DNA of 42,595 bases, from positions 1 through 42,595 of IMG/VR virus record IMGVR_UViG_3300012929_000012; one strand, 5' to 3'. Of the stretch, positions 31,761-39,278 are shown one piece after another; within the stretch, counting starts at the first letter, position 1, and each line of letters begins with the position of its first letter. The stretch is from a virus. The notes beneath the pieces are model-generated. The model saw only the letters and a list, made by a program, of their open reading frames with translations, was not told the DNA's origin and did not search any database. Both the position numbers and the translations under genes were made by a program.

Positions 31761-31825
31761 GCGGTTTTCTTTTCCTCCGGTGGTGGTTCGGGCAGTAGAC
31801 TGCCCTGTCTTTCTAAAATTGCCAT
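31757..31825 (-). CDS. Tiny ORF (22 aa)
   Basis: A 22-codon ORF from ATG 31825, with GGAG upstream, ends in an ATGA overlap with the next gene. The peptide is MAILERQGSLLPEPPPEEKK plus two residues. It fills an otherwise empty 84-bp gap in a gapless operon, so it may be translated, but length precludes a firm call. Confidence 0.3.
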   Translation of the reverse strand: MAILERQGSLLPEPPPEEKKTA

Positions 31826-31844
31826 TGACTCGACTCCGACCTCT

Positions 31845-32138
31845 TCACCCCGTATCGAGTCGGACGATAGTTTTCTCGCCTTCGCGCGGCGAGTTATAGA
31901 GCACCTTGCAAAGCACGTCGCGGTACTCCCAGCCTTCGCAGAGCAGGCGGGCCAAGTGCGCGATTTTCGTGTCGAGTGCTTCGATGTTCGAGTCGTGCGC
32001 TTTCTTCGCGGCGGCGAAAAGTTTCTGCGCCTGCGTGCGCGTCGTCAGTTCGTGCGCGAGATCCTCGGCGTTGCGCACCCGTTCCTGCGGGGTGAGTGTG
32101 TGCCGGAAATCGCGCGTGATGGTTTCAGGTGCGCTCAT
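31845..32138 (-). CDS. Hypothetical helical protein (97 aa)
   Basis: ATG 32138 with GAGG 10 nt upstream. Predicted all-helical with a long coiled coil (LFAAAKKAHDSNIEALDTKIAHLARLL, described in part) followed by CEGWEYRDVLCKVLYNSPREGEK-type beta end, a pattern seen in small phage proteins. Sits in the early operon; starts inside the end of the previous 52-aa gene. Confidence 0.72.
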   Translation of the reverse strand: MSAPETITRDFRHTLTPQERVRNAEDLAHELTTRTQAQKLFAAAKKAHDSNIEALDTKIAHLARLLCEGWEYRDVLCKVLYNSPREGEKTIVRLDTG

Positions 32139-32283
32139 CGGCAATTTTCCTCACGTCACTTTCGGCCTGGGCTTCGGCGTGGCGGCGCGACATCCCGCCG
32201 TCGAACTCCATCACGCCGGCGCGCTCGTTCCACAATTCGCGCCACTCGGGCGGCCACTCGGAGATTTTTTCAGGCAGGGTCAT
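32125..32283 (-). CDS. Small early protein (52 aa)
   Basis: [20 protein letters not shown] then [21 protein letters not shown] recognise this 'ERAaimEFDGGlsRaeAE' pattern from small phage early proteins. ATG 32283 overlaps the methyltransferase stop. Function unknown. Confidence 0.75.
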   Translation of the reverse strand: MTLPEKISEWPPEWRELWNERAGVMEFDGGMSRRHAEAQAESDVRKIADERT

Positions 32284-33164
32284 TCGCACCTCGCTTCGAG
32301 ATAGGCGCGGATGAACGCTTCGGCCTGGGGCGCGCAGAGCGCGTTACCATAGCCGCGCAGTCGTCCCACACGGCCGGCAATCCCATGAGCCAGCGGGAAT
32401 GTGCCGGGTTCAACTGGCCGGGCTTTTCCGTCGCGGCAGGGGATCCAGGCGGCATCGGACCAGAAACTAACTTGCTCTGCGAGTGCAGCCCGTCCGCTAC
32501 TCCTCGATGCGATCCCGCGCACTCCGCATCCTCGCCCCTCGGTGTTGCCCACGTCGCCAGCTTCGCCACGTTCTCTAAACACACCTGCGCTTTTTTCCCG
32601 TCCGGTTTCCTGCCAGATGCTGTGGTTTCTTCCGGCTGTGATCTGCCGCCGTTCGGCGTGTTGGGCGTGGGCCACGAAGTAGAGTTGCTGCCGAATGTGC
32701 GGAGCGCCGAAGCCCGCAGCGCAGGTATCAACCGCCCCGACGGCGTAATCCGATCTCTCCAGGTCAGACGAAACAAGGTCGAGCCAAGCGAGGCCGTCAT
32801 CGGACGCAACCTGTTCGCCAAAGATGACGCTAGGGCGCGACTCGCGGATGAGCGGGAACCAGTACGGCCAGAGGTGGCGCCCATCGGATGCGCCGGCTCG
32901 CTTTCCGGAAACAGAGAAAGGCTGGCACGGGCACGATCCCGTCCACGCTGGCTTATCGTCGGGCCAGTCGGCGCACCGGAGAGCGTAGGACCAGACACCG
33001 ATGCCGGCGAAGAAGTGGCACTGTGTGAATCCGCGTAGCTCGTCGGCGCGCACCTCCTGAATGTTTCGTTCGTCAACCTCACCTCCTGCGATCACGTCGG
33101 CCGCGATTAGCTCGCGCAGCCAGGCCGCCGAAAATTTGTCGTGTTCGTTGTAATACGCGCTCAC
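32280..33164 (-). CDS. DNA (cytosine-5) methyltransferase
   Basis: 294 aa; GTG 33164 was preferred (GAGG 6 nt upstream, GTGA overlap) over GTG 33170. Motif I FFAGIG (51-56), motif IV PCQPFS with catalytic Cys80, motif VI as GEQV (E117) instead of ENV, motif VIII-like [10 protein letters not shown], and motif [17 protein letters not shown]. It is a compact C5-MTase with a short target-recognition region. It likely protects phage DNA from host restriction, as no cognate restriction enzyme is evident. Confidence 0.9.
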   Translation of the reverse strand: MSAYYNEHDKFSAAWLRELIAADVIAGGEVDERNIQEVRADELRGFTQCHFFAGIGVWSYALRCADWPDDKPAWTGSCPCQPFSVSGKRAGASDGRHLWPYWFPLIRESRPSVIFGEQVASDDGLAWLDLVSSDLERSDYAVGAVDTCAAGFGAPHIRQQLYFVAHAQHAERRQITAGRNHSIWQETGREKSAGVFRERGEAGDVGNTEGRGCGVRGIASRSSGRAALAEQVSFWSDAAWIPCRDGKARPVEPGTFPLAHGIAGRVGRLRGYGNALCAPQAEAFIRAYLEARCE

Positions 33165-33232
33165 GCGCACCTCGCGATCGCGCGCTCGACCAGCTCCACC
33201 AGGAAATCAATCTCGGGCAAAGTCGGCAGCAT
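33161..33232 (-). CDS. Tiny ORF (23 aa) upstream of methyltransferase
   Basis: ATG 33232 with GGAAGG 5 nt upstream; ends in a GTGA overlap with the methyltransferase start. The frame also reads meaningfully further upstream (VTWFTICRNRKAG), overlapping the HNH gene's 3' end. It could be a coupling peptide or a remnant of a longer protein. Confidence 0.3.
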   Translation of the reverse strand: MLPTLPEIDFLVELVERAIARCA

Positions 33233-33659
33233 GCCGGCCTTCCGATTCCGGCAGATCGTGAACCACGTCACCCCTTCGGCGTCGCTCAGAAACGAACTGC
33301 GGGCCGGGGTGGAACTTTCTGCGATGACAGCCGCCGGGCCCGCCGCAGCTCCAGAGGCAATTGTCTGCAGTGTCGGAACCGCCTCGGCCACTCGCGACGA
33401 CGTGGGCGAGCTCGCCTTTTCCGATGCCGTCCCAGGCGGCAAACTTGTTGCAGCGTTTTCTATTGCGTTCGACTTCGCACCTGCCTGCAGCTCGCGCATA
33501 AACTTTTCTCCTTAGTGCGGTCATGTCGGCGCCGAACAAAACGACGCGGCCGGTGCGCGTTTCGATGTAAGAGCGTGGATCCAGAAAGCCGTGGTCGAGA
33601 AATTCCGGCGTGCCGAGCGGCCGGCGGATGCGGGTGCGGGAGAGTGGGCGGCGGTTCAT
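33207..33659 (-). CDS. HNH endonuclease (150 aa)
   Basis: ATG 33659 overlaps the J-domain gene stop (ATGA). The HNH core occupies residues about 47-115: ALRRKVYARAAGRCEV, ELAHVVASGRGGSDTADNCL and CHRRKFHPG, with Cys and His ligands. N-terminus is Arg/Pro-rich. It is a small metal-dependent nuclease; a role in packaging is less likely because it is far from terL. Confidence 0.85.
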   Translation of the reverse strand: MNRRPLSRTRIRRPLGTPEFLDHGFLDPRSYIETRTGRVVLFGADMTALRRKVYARAAGRCEVERNRKRCNKFAAWDGIGKGELAHVVASGRGGSDTADNCLWSCGGPGGCHRRKFHPGPQFVSERRRRGDVVHDLPESEGRHAADFARD

Positions 33660-34261
33660 GCGACTTCTAACTCCGCGGCCTCGCGGGCCTGGGTGATTTC
33701 GAGAAACTTCGCCTCACTGCCGCCGACGTCGGGGTGATGCAGTTTGACTAGCGCGCGATAACGCGACTGGATGAGTTCGGCCGTCGCCGATCCGGAGATC
33801 CCGAGCACTTCTCGCCAGTGCTGCGTTGCGCGTTCGGGCAGAGCTGCGAATCCCTTAAAAGCGCGATCGAGAATTTCGGCGCCGCCGTGGCGCTCGATGG
33901 CCCGCATCGCTTCGAGGGTGGCGGCGATCGCCGCGATGTTGTCGGCGACCAGGTTGTATTGATCGGTCGCAATACAGCGCATCCCGTGCTGTTTGGTTTG
34001 CCAGTAGATCGCGACACCAGGATCCGCCGGCGCGGCCTGGTCGGAGCGTGGGAAACCGTCGAGCCGCGGCCGTAGGTTCGTCGACAGAATGATGTCGTCG
34101 GATGTGATACCCATGCGCTCGAATTCGTAGAGCACGCGCTGAGTCGCGGCGCCGACGCTGATCCAGTTTTTATCTTTGCCGAGAAATTTCCCGTGCCGGC
34201 GTGTTTTGGTGCGCTTCCAGCCGTCCGGCCAGCAGAGGGGGAATGCCGTTTTCTCGCTCAT
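33656..34261 (-). CDS. J-domain (DnaJ-like) protein (201 aa)
   Basis: ATG 34261. Residues about 1-145 are an unfamiliar domain starting MSEKTAFPLCWPDGWKRTKT and containing IILSTNLRPRLDG. The C-terminal 52 residues form a J-domain: HWREVLGI..AELIQSRYRALVKLHHPDVGG, with the HPD triad at 176-178. It should recruit host DnaK. J-domain placement at the C-terminus is seen in phage early proteins; the client is unknown. Confidence 0.85.
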   Translation of the reverse strand: MSEKTAFPLCWPDGWKRTKTRRHGKFLGKDKNWISVGAATQRVLYEFERMGITSDDIILSTNLRPRLDGFPRSDQAAPADPGVAIYWQTKQHGMRCIATDQYNLVADNIAAIAATLEAMRAIERHGGAEILDRAFKGFAALPERATQHWREVLGISGSATAELIQSRYRALVKLHHPDVGGSEAKFLEITQAREAAELEVA

Positions 34262-34605
34262 CGGATCCACCAATAAGCCGCGGCCGCAGCCGAGCCGAGC
34301 AGGAAGCCCGCCCCGAGCAGTCCCAGCATGCGGCGGAAGTTAGTAACTCGCACTCGGATCTGCATTGCATCTTTTTCCCGGCCGACCAAGCGCGACTCGC
34401 GCGCAACCGCTAACTCTCGATCGACCCATGGGCAATTGCTCACCCGGTGCCCGTCCTGGCGGCAGTGCACGCAGCGCGGTACTTCCGGACACTCGCTCAC
34501 GCGATGGCCGAAGCGCCCACACTCCATGCACTTCGTCACTGCGAGATCGGCTTCGAGCGCGAGCCGGCTGCAATCGTCGGGTATGCCATCCCAGCAGGTC
34601 GTCAT
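34258..34605 (-). CDS. Membrane-anchored double CCHC zinc-knuckle protein (115 aa)
   Basis: ATG 34605 overlaps the previous gene's stop (ATGA). Two perfect CX2CX4HX4C knuckles: C26-C29-H34-C39 and C45-C48-H53-C58, as in retroviral nucleocapsid and other single-stranded nucleic acid binders. A basic linker (60-92) and a C-terminal hydrophobic segment (about 93-113) ending WWIR follow, so it is tail-anchored with knuckles predicted in the cytoplasm. It may tether nucleic acid to the inner membrane. Confidence 0.75.
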   Translation of the reverse strand: MTTCWDGIPDDCSRLALEADLAVTKCMECGRFGHRVSECPEVPRCVHCRQDGHRVSNCPWVDRELAVARESRLVGREKDAMQIRVRVTNFRRMLGLLGAGFLLGSAAAAAYWWIR

Positions 34606-34724
34606 TTTGGCCGTCGTTTCCGTTTGGGAAATTTGTTGACCTCCGGCGCCCCACATGCTGCGCACTTGCCGTTTTTGAAGCGGTGCCGCTTGTAGATCAC
34701 GCCCTGTCGTTCACATCGCGCCAT
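34602..34724 (-). CDS. Small Zn-binding protein (40 aa)
   Basis: ATG 34724 to TGA 34602, overlapping the knuckle gene start (ATGA). MARCERQGVIYKRHRFKNGK then CAACGAPE and a Lys/Arg-rich tail. One CxxC pair and a further Cys suggest half a zinc ribbon; strongly basic. Probably nucleic-acid binding; no family assigned. Confidence 0.6.
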   Translation of the reverse strand: MARCERQGVIYKRHRFKNGKCAACGAPEVNKFPKRKRRPK

Positions 34725-34750
34725 TCATTGACTCGCTTTCTCACTCGACC

Positions 34751-34794
34751 GGCGGGCGGCCTGGGGGAAGTGGGGGAGGGAAGCGCCGCCCGCC
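34751..34794. repeat. 10-bp perfect inverted repeat with 24-nt loop
   Basis: GGCGGGCGGC (34751-34760) and GCCGCCCGCC (34785-34794) are exact reverse complements flanking a purine-rich loop (ctgggggaagtgggggaggg..). No T tract follows in either direction, so it is not a standard terminator. Confidence 0.6.
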
Positions 34795-34987
34795 TGTTCA
34801 TCGAGTGCCCGCGGGGCGGCTGCCTTGCTTTGGTTGCCCCCTCTCGCCCCGCGGAATCCTGCTGTGCTGAAAATTTACGGCTGCGGCCCCGCCCGCCCGT
34901 GCTCGCTGGGTTCCAGAAGGTAATTCTGACCACCGTTGCCAGCGGGCACGCTTGGGAGTCCTCCGCAGCCAACCCGTAAAAGTTTCA

Positions 34988-35020
34988 CGCGGCGGGATCG
35001 GAGATCACAGTCCCGCCGCG
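34988..35020 (-). terminator. Candidate terminator after ATPase gene
   Basis: CGCGGCGGGA (34988-34997) pairs with TCCCGCCGCG (35011-35020), a perfect 10-bp stem with a 13-nt loop. On the minus strand it is followed by GTGAAACTTTTACGG, a modest T-rich tail. It lies 41 bp past the ATPase stop. Confidence 0.5.
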
Positions 35021-35061
35021 CGCTTCGCCGTGGAGATCTGGGGCGCCACGGCAAACCCGCA

Positions 35062-36339
35062 TCAGCTCGCCGCCTCATTTTCGCCGGCGTCGATCGCGTC
35101 CACGACCGGCTGCGGCTTCGCGCGCTTGCCCTTGCCGTTGGGCTTCGACTCGGCCTCGGCGATCGACTGCAGGCCCATCGCTTCGATCAGCGTGCGTGCT
35201 TTCGCTGGCGGCGCGAATACGTCATCGTTCGCCAGGTCGAGCAGCGCTCGCAGCATGGCCTGCCCGCGAGCTCCGTCGCCAGTCGGAATTTCCCCTGCCT
35301 CGATCCGCTTGCGTAGGGCCTTGATGATGAGCAGGTTTTTGCCGAGATCGTCGGTGGAAACCTCTTCCTCCATGCGCGAAACCGAGATGAATCCGTTGAG
35401 GTACTCCAACGTGAGATCTCTGTACATCTTTGCGAGCTTCGAGCGGCCCTCGCCTGACGGAAAGCACATCTCGAGATTCGCCTGAATCTCTTCGAGCAGC
35501 CCTTTACGGTCGGCATTGTCGCGAGCCCAGGCCGTTTTTCCGGACACGACCAGCTCGCGACTCGATTTGCCGGGCTCGAACCCGCCGCCCTCGAGCTTCT
35601 GCATAAAGTCGATATGCGGGCGCAGCGCGTCGAGCAGCTGTTTGTAGCCGCCGCGCTTGTACCCGCCGCGGATGGCGTCGAAGGTAAACTGTGAGCCCGA
35701 GAGCATCGTGGTGACGTCCTTCACGACGTCGCAGACGTGCTGCACCGAGGTTTTCCGGCGGAACAGGCCGCCGACCAGATTTTTCTTGCGCCGGATCTCG
35801 AGCTCGAGCTCACACTCGTAACCGAAATTCGAGCCACCGCCGGCGTTGAATTTGGAGTCACCCTGGAGCAGCTTGATGTCGCCCGTCTCCGGATCCTCGA
35901 CGTTTTCCCAGTGGTAGCCGAGCCGGCCGCAGGCGAGCGCGTGGAACGGTCCCTTGAAGCGCCGCACCATCGTGTCCCACTGGTTCATGAGCTGCTGCCG
36001 CTGGTTGAACGGTAGATCGCCATTCGAGTAGCTGAAGGTTTTCAGGCCTTCCATCCAGGGTGTTGTGAGCTGGTCGCCGACGTAGACCGCGGCGCGCTCT
36101 TCGCGGCACCGTTCGAGCGACTCGAGCAGCGCGATCAGGCTGGTGCCCGGCACGATAATCACCGGCACCTGTTCGACGTCGTAGATCAGCGCTTTTAAGA
36201 GCTGGCCGCGGCCCTCGGAATCGAACATCAAGACCGGGCGCGACCCGCAGAATTCCTTCGACAGCGCGGCCGCGAGCATTGCCGTGGTGAACGACTTGCC
36301 GGCACCGTTTTTCCCGTCCATACTGAGTTTGACGAACAT
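35062..36339 (-). CDS. P-loop ATPase (RecA/Sak4-like NTPase)
   Basis: 425 aa; AGGAG about 9 nt before ATG 36339. Walker A GKNGAGKS (9-16) immediately at the N-terminus, a Walker-B-like AAVYVGDQL near residue 90, and a C-terminal basic, disordered tail (KPNGKGKRAKPQP). This organisation resembles the phage AAA/RecA-core proteins used in recombination or replication initiation. In the absence of polymerase genes it may be the central DNA metabolism factor. A Sak4-type single-strand annealing role is inferred. Confidence 0.75.
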   Translation of the reverse strand: MFVKLSMDGKNGAGKSFTTAMLAAALSKEFCGSRPVLMFDSEGRGQLLKALIYDVEQVPVIIVPGTSLIALLESLERCREERAAVYVGDQLTTPWMEGLKTFSYSNGDLPFNQRQQLMNQWDTMVRRFKGPFHALACGRLGYHWENVEDPETGDIKLLQGDSKFNAGGGSNFGYECELELEIRRKKNLVGGLFRRKTSVQHVCDVVKDVTTMLSGSQFTFDAIRGGYKRGGYKQLLDALRPHIDFMQKLEGGGFEPGKSSRELVVSGKTAWARDNADRKGLLEEIQANLEMCFPSGEGRSKLAKMYRDLTLEYLNGFISVSRMEEEVSTDDLGKNLLIIKALRKRIEAGEIPTGDGARGQAMLRALLDLANDDVFAPPAKARTLIEAMGLQSIAEAESKPNGKGKRAKPQPVVDAIDAGENEAAS

Positions 36340-36494
36340 TGTGTTTCTCTCCTGTTGAGGCGTGGGTTTGGTTCTGAGCCAGGCCCGCGCCGGATTTTTC
36401 GATCTACTTCCCCCACAAACAACCTTTCGACCAAAACAAAAGCCAGCAGCCAGCCCGCAACCAAGGCGGCGAAGCGCAGCCAGCGAGGAATCAC
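36228..36494 (-). CDS. Small membrane protein overlapping the ATPase start (88 aa)
   Basis: GTG 36494 overlaps the upstream stop (GTGA). The N-terminal segment WLRFAALVAGWLLAFVLVE is a clear transmembrane helix, then GEVDRKIRRG. The last ~37 codons overlap the ATPase 5' end in another frame. The hydrophobic part and the tight junction support coding, while the overlapped C-terminus may be shadow read-through. Function unknown. Confidence 0.5.
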   Translation of the reverse strand: MIPRWLRFAALVAGWLLAFVLVERLFVGEVDRKIRRGPGSEPNPRLNRRETQCSSNSVWTGKTVPASRSPRQCSRPRCRRNSAGRARS

Positions 36495-36712
36495 GGAGCG
36501 CCGCCGATCTCGGCTACGGCCCCGGCTTCGCGCTCGGCTTTTTCGTAAACTTCTAGCGCCTTGCGGGCCTCATCGTATTTCTTGATGAGTTCTGCCGTGT
36601 TCCACGCGGTGGCTTTATCCAGAGTTAGAACAAGGACGCGAGAAGCTCCCAGCACGGCATAGGCTGCCAAGTCGCACTGATGCCTCAGATCGTGCAGTTT
36701 TTCGCGGCTCAC
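36491..36712 (-). CDS. Hypothetical helical protein (73 aa)
   Basis: GTG 36712 overlaps the previous stop (GTGA); the longer open frame upstream is a shadow. SREKLHDLRHQCDLAAYAVL followed by TLDKATAWNTAELIKKYDEA is amphipathic and likely a two-helix hairpin. Function unknown. Confidence 0.6.
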   Translation of the reverse strand: MSREKLHDLRHQCDLAAYAVLGASRVLVLTLDKATAWNTAELIKKYDEARKALEVYEKAEREAGAVAEIGGAP

Positions 36713-37113
36713 CGCGCACCCCCGAGCTCGAGCAGCGACTCGATCAGGCTGCCGGTGTAGAGTTCGGCGACCGGCGGCAAACCCTTCGGCCCGTCGACGC
36801 GATGCCCGCTCGATTTCGCGTGCTCCTCGCGGCAGTGATCGTGCAGCGGCTGGCCGCACTCGAAGCAGGGAAGCGCGCAGCGGATGCAGACGCCGCAGCC
36901 GCAGTCAATGCAGAGCTCGCTGGTGAGCGTCCGGCATTCGTCGCCATGGCGGTCGGTGGTGGTGCAGGGAACCGGCGCCGCCGGATCCTGGTCGCGGTAT
37001 TCCTGGCAGAGCACGCACCAGCGGCTGGTGCAGGTTTCGGCTTTCTCCCAAGCGGACAAGGGCGGCAGCGGGGCGGAATTGAACCACGCGGCATCGTGCG
37101 CGTGAGCGATCAT
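36709..37113 (-). CDS. Cys/His-rich Zn-finger protein, B-box/RING-like (134 aa)
   Basis: ATG 37113 overlaps the previous stop (ATGA). Residues about 28-115 contain 14 Cys and several His: CTSRWCVLC, CIDCGCGVCIRC, CFECGQPLHDHCREEH. The spacing is like cross-brace zinc fingers (B-box/RING) but does not match one known family closely. Possibly a protein-interaction adaptor. Confidence 0.7.
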   Translation of the reverse strand: MIAHAHDAAWFNSAPLPPLSAWEKAETCTSRWCVLCQEYRDQDPAAPVPCTTTDRHGDECRTLTSELCIDCGCGVCIRCALPCFECGQPLHDHCREEHAKSSGHRVDGPKGLPPVAELYTGSLIESLLELGGAR

Positions 37114-37298
37114 GCGGCCCTCCGCAGTGACCAAGCCGGGGTTAACCAGAGCCTTCCTTTTGGATCGCGGATGCGCACGCCGGCAGCGCTTACACGCACT
37201 ACACGGCAGCGAATGGGGCCGGTTCCGAAAGTTCTAAGTTCAAGGCTTTCGCCGCTGATCAAAACAACCTCGTCTTTCTTGAAACTGAGTGCCTTCAT
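37110..37298 (-). CDS. Small beta protein (62 aa)
   Basis: ATG 37298 overlaps the DUF559 stop. The protein is a short beta barrel-like sequence (KKDEVVLISGESLELRTFG.. RCRVVRVSAAGVRIRD.. GRLWLTP) resembling small SH3/KOW-type domains. No family assigned. Confidence 0.65.
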   Translation of the reverse strand: MKALSFKKDEVVLISGESLELRTFGTGPIRCRVVRVSAAGVRIRDPKGRLWLTPAWSLRRAA

Positions 37299-37984
37299 GC
37301 TTTCCTCCGGATTTTTTCAGCGAGTTTGTAGCGCTGCTCCCATACCTTCTTGGCCGCTGGGCGCTGGTCGTCAAAATTCATGGAGCGCTGCCGGGAGAGA
37401 GTGACGATGCGACGCCGCAGGTCGGCTAGTTCGGTCGGAGTTATCCTCTGGTTTTGTGGGATTTCCACCGATTTTTGCGAAACCTTCCACTGGTCCAATG
37501 CGTTGTAAGTCGCTGCGCCGGCAGGATTGTTGCCCGACTTTTGCAGCGATGGACAGGACCTACTGCTACTGCTGGTAAGTGAACGTGTAGGTAAAGCAAA
37601 ACCCTTTAAGAGCCGCGAGCCGCGGTGATGGCACTCGCGCAGGATGTTGTCGAGCACCATCGAGAGCAGCCCGAAAACTTCGTCATTTGTAAAGCGCAGC
37701 AGGCCGATCCCGTAACTTTCGAGCGCGCGTTCTTTCTCGTCGTCGGCGGCCGCAAGGTCCTCGGTTGCGTGGATCCAGCCGTCGACTTCGACGGCTAGCC
37801 GTGATGAGTGACACCAGAAATCGACGATGTACCCGCAGACGAGTGATTGCCGGTTGAATTTATGGCCGAGCTGGCCGGCGCGCAGACGCGACCAGAGCAG
37901 CGCTTCGGCCGGCGTGGGGTTCTCGCGCATCTTCCGCGCAAATTCACGCTTTTCTGCGAGGGTGTACTGCGGCTGGCGTTTCAT
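37295..37984 (-). CDS. DUF559-domain endonuclease-like protein (229 aa)
   Basis: Residues about 8-115 show the DUF559/Vsr-like fold: LAEKREFARKMRENPTPAEALLW, LGHKFNRQSLVCGYIVDFWC (nuclease Asp), LAVEVDGWIHA (E-x-D), YGIGLLRFTNDEV. The C-terminal 110 residues are a separate, less conserved basic domain. Expected to be a PD-(D/E)xK-type nuclease; relatives are found in prophages and near DNA-mismatch genes. Role unknown. Confidence 0.85.
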   Translation of the reverse strand: MKRQPQYTLAEKREFARKMRENPTPAEALLWSRLRAGQLGHKFNRQSLVCGYIVDFWCHSSRLAVEVDGWIHATEDLAAADDEKERALESYGIGLLRFTNDEVFGLLSMVLDNILRECHHRGSRLLKGFALPTRSLTSSSSRSCPSLQKSGNNPAGAATYNALDQWKVSQKSVEIPQNQRITPTELADLRRRIVTLSRQRSMNFDDQRPAAKKVWEQRYKLAEKIRRKA

Positions 37985-38270
37985 GCCGCACCCCGCGCGC
38001 AGGTTTCTTCGCCGGCAGGTCGAGCATCACTTGGTCGTAGAGTCGGCCGAGCTGGGCCCGGCGACGCGCCTCGATGGCCGCCTGCAATTTGTCGGGATGG
38101 ATCCCCAGCACCCGGTAGCTGGCTAGGACAAAGGGCTGAGACAATCCGCGGTCTGCGAACAGGACGGTCAGCCACGCGATCCGGAGATCGTCGCGCAGCC
38201 AGGGATTGATTTCCGCCTGTTCTGCGCGTGCAAGGTATTGCAGGATGCTCTCGACGTGCGGGGCGGTCAT
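37944..38270 (-). CDS. Hypothetical helical protein (108 aa)
   Basis: ATG 38270. All-helical: APHVESILQYLARAEQAEIN, DLRIAWLTVLFADRG, VLASYRVLGIHPDKLQAAIEA. Ends in a basic region overlapping the DUF559 5' end by 41 bp. Family not recognised. Confidence 0.65.
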   Translation of the reverse strand: MTAPHVESILQYLARAEQAEINPWLRDDLRIAWLTVLFADRGLSQPFVLASYRVLGIHPDKLQAAIEARRRAQLGRLYDQVMLDLPAKKPARGVRHETPAAVHPRRKA

Positions 38271-38501
38271 TCGGCCCTACGCGCTGGGAGAGAGCCGGTA
38301 GGAAGTTCAGGCTAAAAGCAATGGCCTGATCTGGCGACTGCCAGAAGTAAATCGAGTTAGTTACTGCGGTGGGTAAGTTTTGCGACCTTTCGCCCGAGAG
38401 AATCTTGGATTTGGGCGCGATTTTGCTGCAATGTCCGATAACAGGTACCGGGTAAAGGCTTGAAAAGGCAGGGATGTCGCCCGGAAGTGTAAAGCAATAA
38501 T
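38271..38501 (-). other. 231-bp gap without a confident gene
   Basis: Composition drops in GC relative to its surroundings. A 24-codon minus ORF from a TTG (LQQNRAQIQDSLGRKVAKLTHRSN-type) and other short frames exist, but none has SD support. It may be an untranslated leader or a small RNA. Confidence 0.4.
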
Positions 38502-38651
38502 TCACGCGATTGCCTTCGCTCGTTTCTTGTCCCAGTAGGGTGATTTGCACTTGGGACACACACGCGGTTTTTCTGGGCGAGAGGGATACCAACCATGCCC
38601 GCATCGGAAACAGGTGAGGGCCGTCACGATGATCTTGGTTTGTTTGCTCAT
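38502..38651 (-). CDS. Zinc-ribbon protein (49 aa)
   Basis: ATG 38651 to TGA 38502. LTCFRCGHGWYPSRPEKPRV followed by CPKCKSPYWDKKR is a classic rubredoxin-like zinc ribbon (CxxC..CxxC), a small family often found beside toxin genes and in phages as a probable DNA- or protein-binding element. Confidence 0.8.
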   Translation of the reverse strand: MSKQTKIIVTALTCFRCGHGWYPSRPEKPRVCPKCKSPYWDKKRAKAIA

Positions 38652-38657
38652 CGGTGC

Positions 38658-38689
38658 AGTATATTCTTTCACTCAATCCCCTAAGTCAA
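38658..38689 (-). promoter_or_regulatory. Candidate promoter for the Zn-ribbon/early operon
   Basis: On the minus strand TTGACT (38689-38684) and TATACT (38663-38658) precede the Zn-ribbon ATG by 6 nt. The 20-bp spacing is too long for a strong sigma70 promoter; GAATAT would give 17. AT-rich relative to surroundings. Confidence 0.3.
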
Positions 38690-38696
38690 CAGTTTT

Positions 38697-39137
38697 TCAG
38701 TGTGCAGCCCTGTGAATCTTCTTATGCTCATCTGGCGAAACCAGTTGTAGGTGGTCGGGGCGAACGCAATTCCGGTTTTTGCACAGATGGTGAACGTGGA
38801 ACTTGCTCGAACTAATTGCTCCGTGCGCCAGTTCCCACGAATAGCGATGAGCCATGATCTGAAGCGGCCCAAAAGAGAAATTCCCGTAGCCGTGAGCAGC
38901 CATCGGGCCGAACCACAGCCAGCAAGTTGGAGTTTTTCTGACTAGGCCCCAGAATGCTTTCTTGGTACCCGCTGCGAATTTGATCGACGCCTGCGCGCTC
39001 GTGCTCCTCGATTGGTAGCGGAACGCTGGGAGTTTCTTCGCGGATAGCTTCGCCGGCGTCTCAGGTGCGGGCGTTTCAGGCACGCCTGTCATTCGTTCGC
39101 GCATCTCACGCTGGCGCTCTTGCAGGTCTTTCTTCAC
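38697..39137 (-). CDS. HNH endonuclease (146 aa)
   Basis: GTG 39137 is tentative; ATG 39104 is an alternative. N-terminal 45 residues are charged and Pro-rich. The HNH_3 domain covers residues about 80-145: HRYSWELAHGAISS.., HVHHLCKNRNCVRPDHLQLVS. Standalone nucleases of this type are often homing enzymes. It lies below the palindrome at 39138 and could be under its control. Confidence 0.8.
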   Translation of the reverse strand: MKKDLQERQREMRERMTGVPETPAPETPAKLSAKKLPAFRYQSRSTSAQASIKFAAGTKKAFWGLVRKTPTCWLWFGPMAAHGYGNFSFGPLQIMAHRYSWELAHGAISSSKFHVHHLCKNRNCVRPDHLQLVSPDEHKKIHRAAH

Positions 39138-39150
39138 TTACTCAGAGTAA
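39138..39150. promoter_or_regulatory. Palindrome TTACTCAGAGTAA (operator-like)
   Basis: Perfect 6-bp arms around a central A, immediately upstream of the HNH gene. On the minus strand it overlaps a TATATT (39154-39149) that could be a -10, so a dimeric regulator could repress from here. Confidence 0.55.
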
Positions 39151-39278
39151 TATACCATAGGTAAGAAAATCAAGCCCTATATTTGACCTGTTTTCTGCGA
39201 TTTACCGCTCTGGTCCTCAAGTGTTCACAGTATGGACGCGCCGCCGCGGGCGCTGGCAGGGTATTCCAGGCAAACAAA

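Larger units (their letters stand above)
34725..35061 (-). other. 337-bp non-coding stretch with two strong inverted repeats
   Basis: No convincing gene on either strand. The 91-aa minus ORF covering 34697-34972 is low-complexity and Arg/Pro-rich. The interval holds a 10-bp inverted repeat (34751-34794) and a 10-bp hairpin (34988-35020), and may be an untranslated region, a small RNA or an origin. Confidence 0.6.

Noticed and set aside
31956-33038. 360-aa plus ORF opposite the methyltransferase
   Set aside because: Conflicts with a motif-complete C5 methyltransferase on the minus strand; composition is shadow-like.
34697-34972. 91-aa minus ORF in the structured gap
   Set aside because: Low complexity, Arg/Pro-rich, no SD; overlaps a better supported 40-aa Zn protein.
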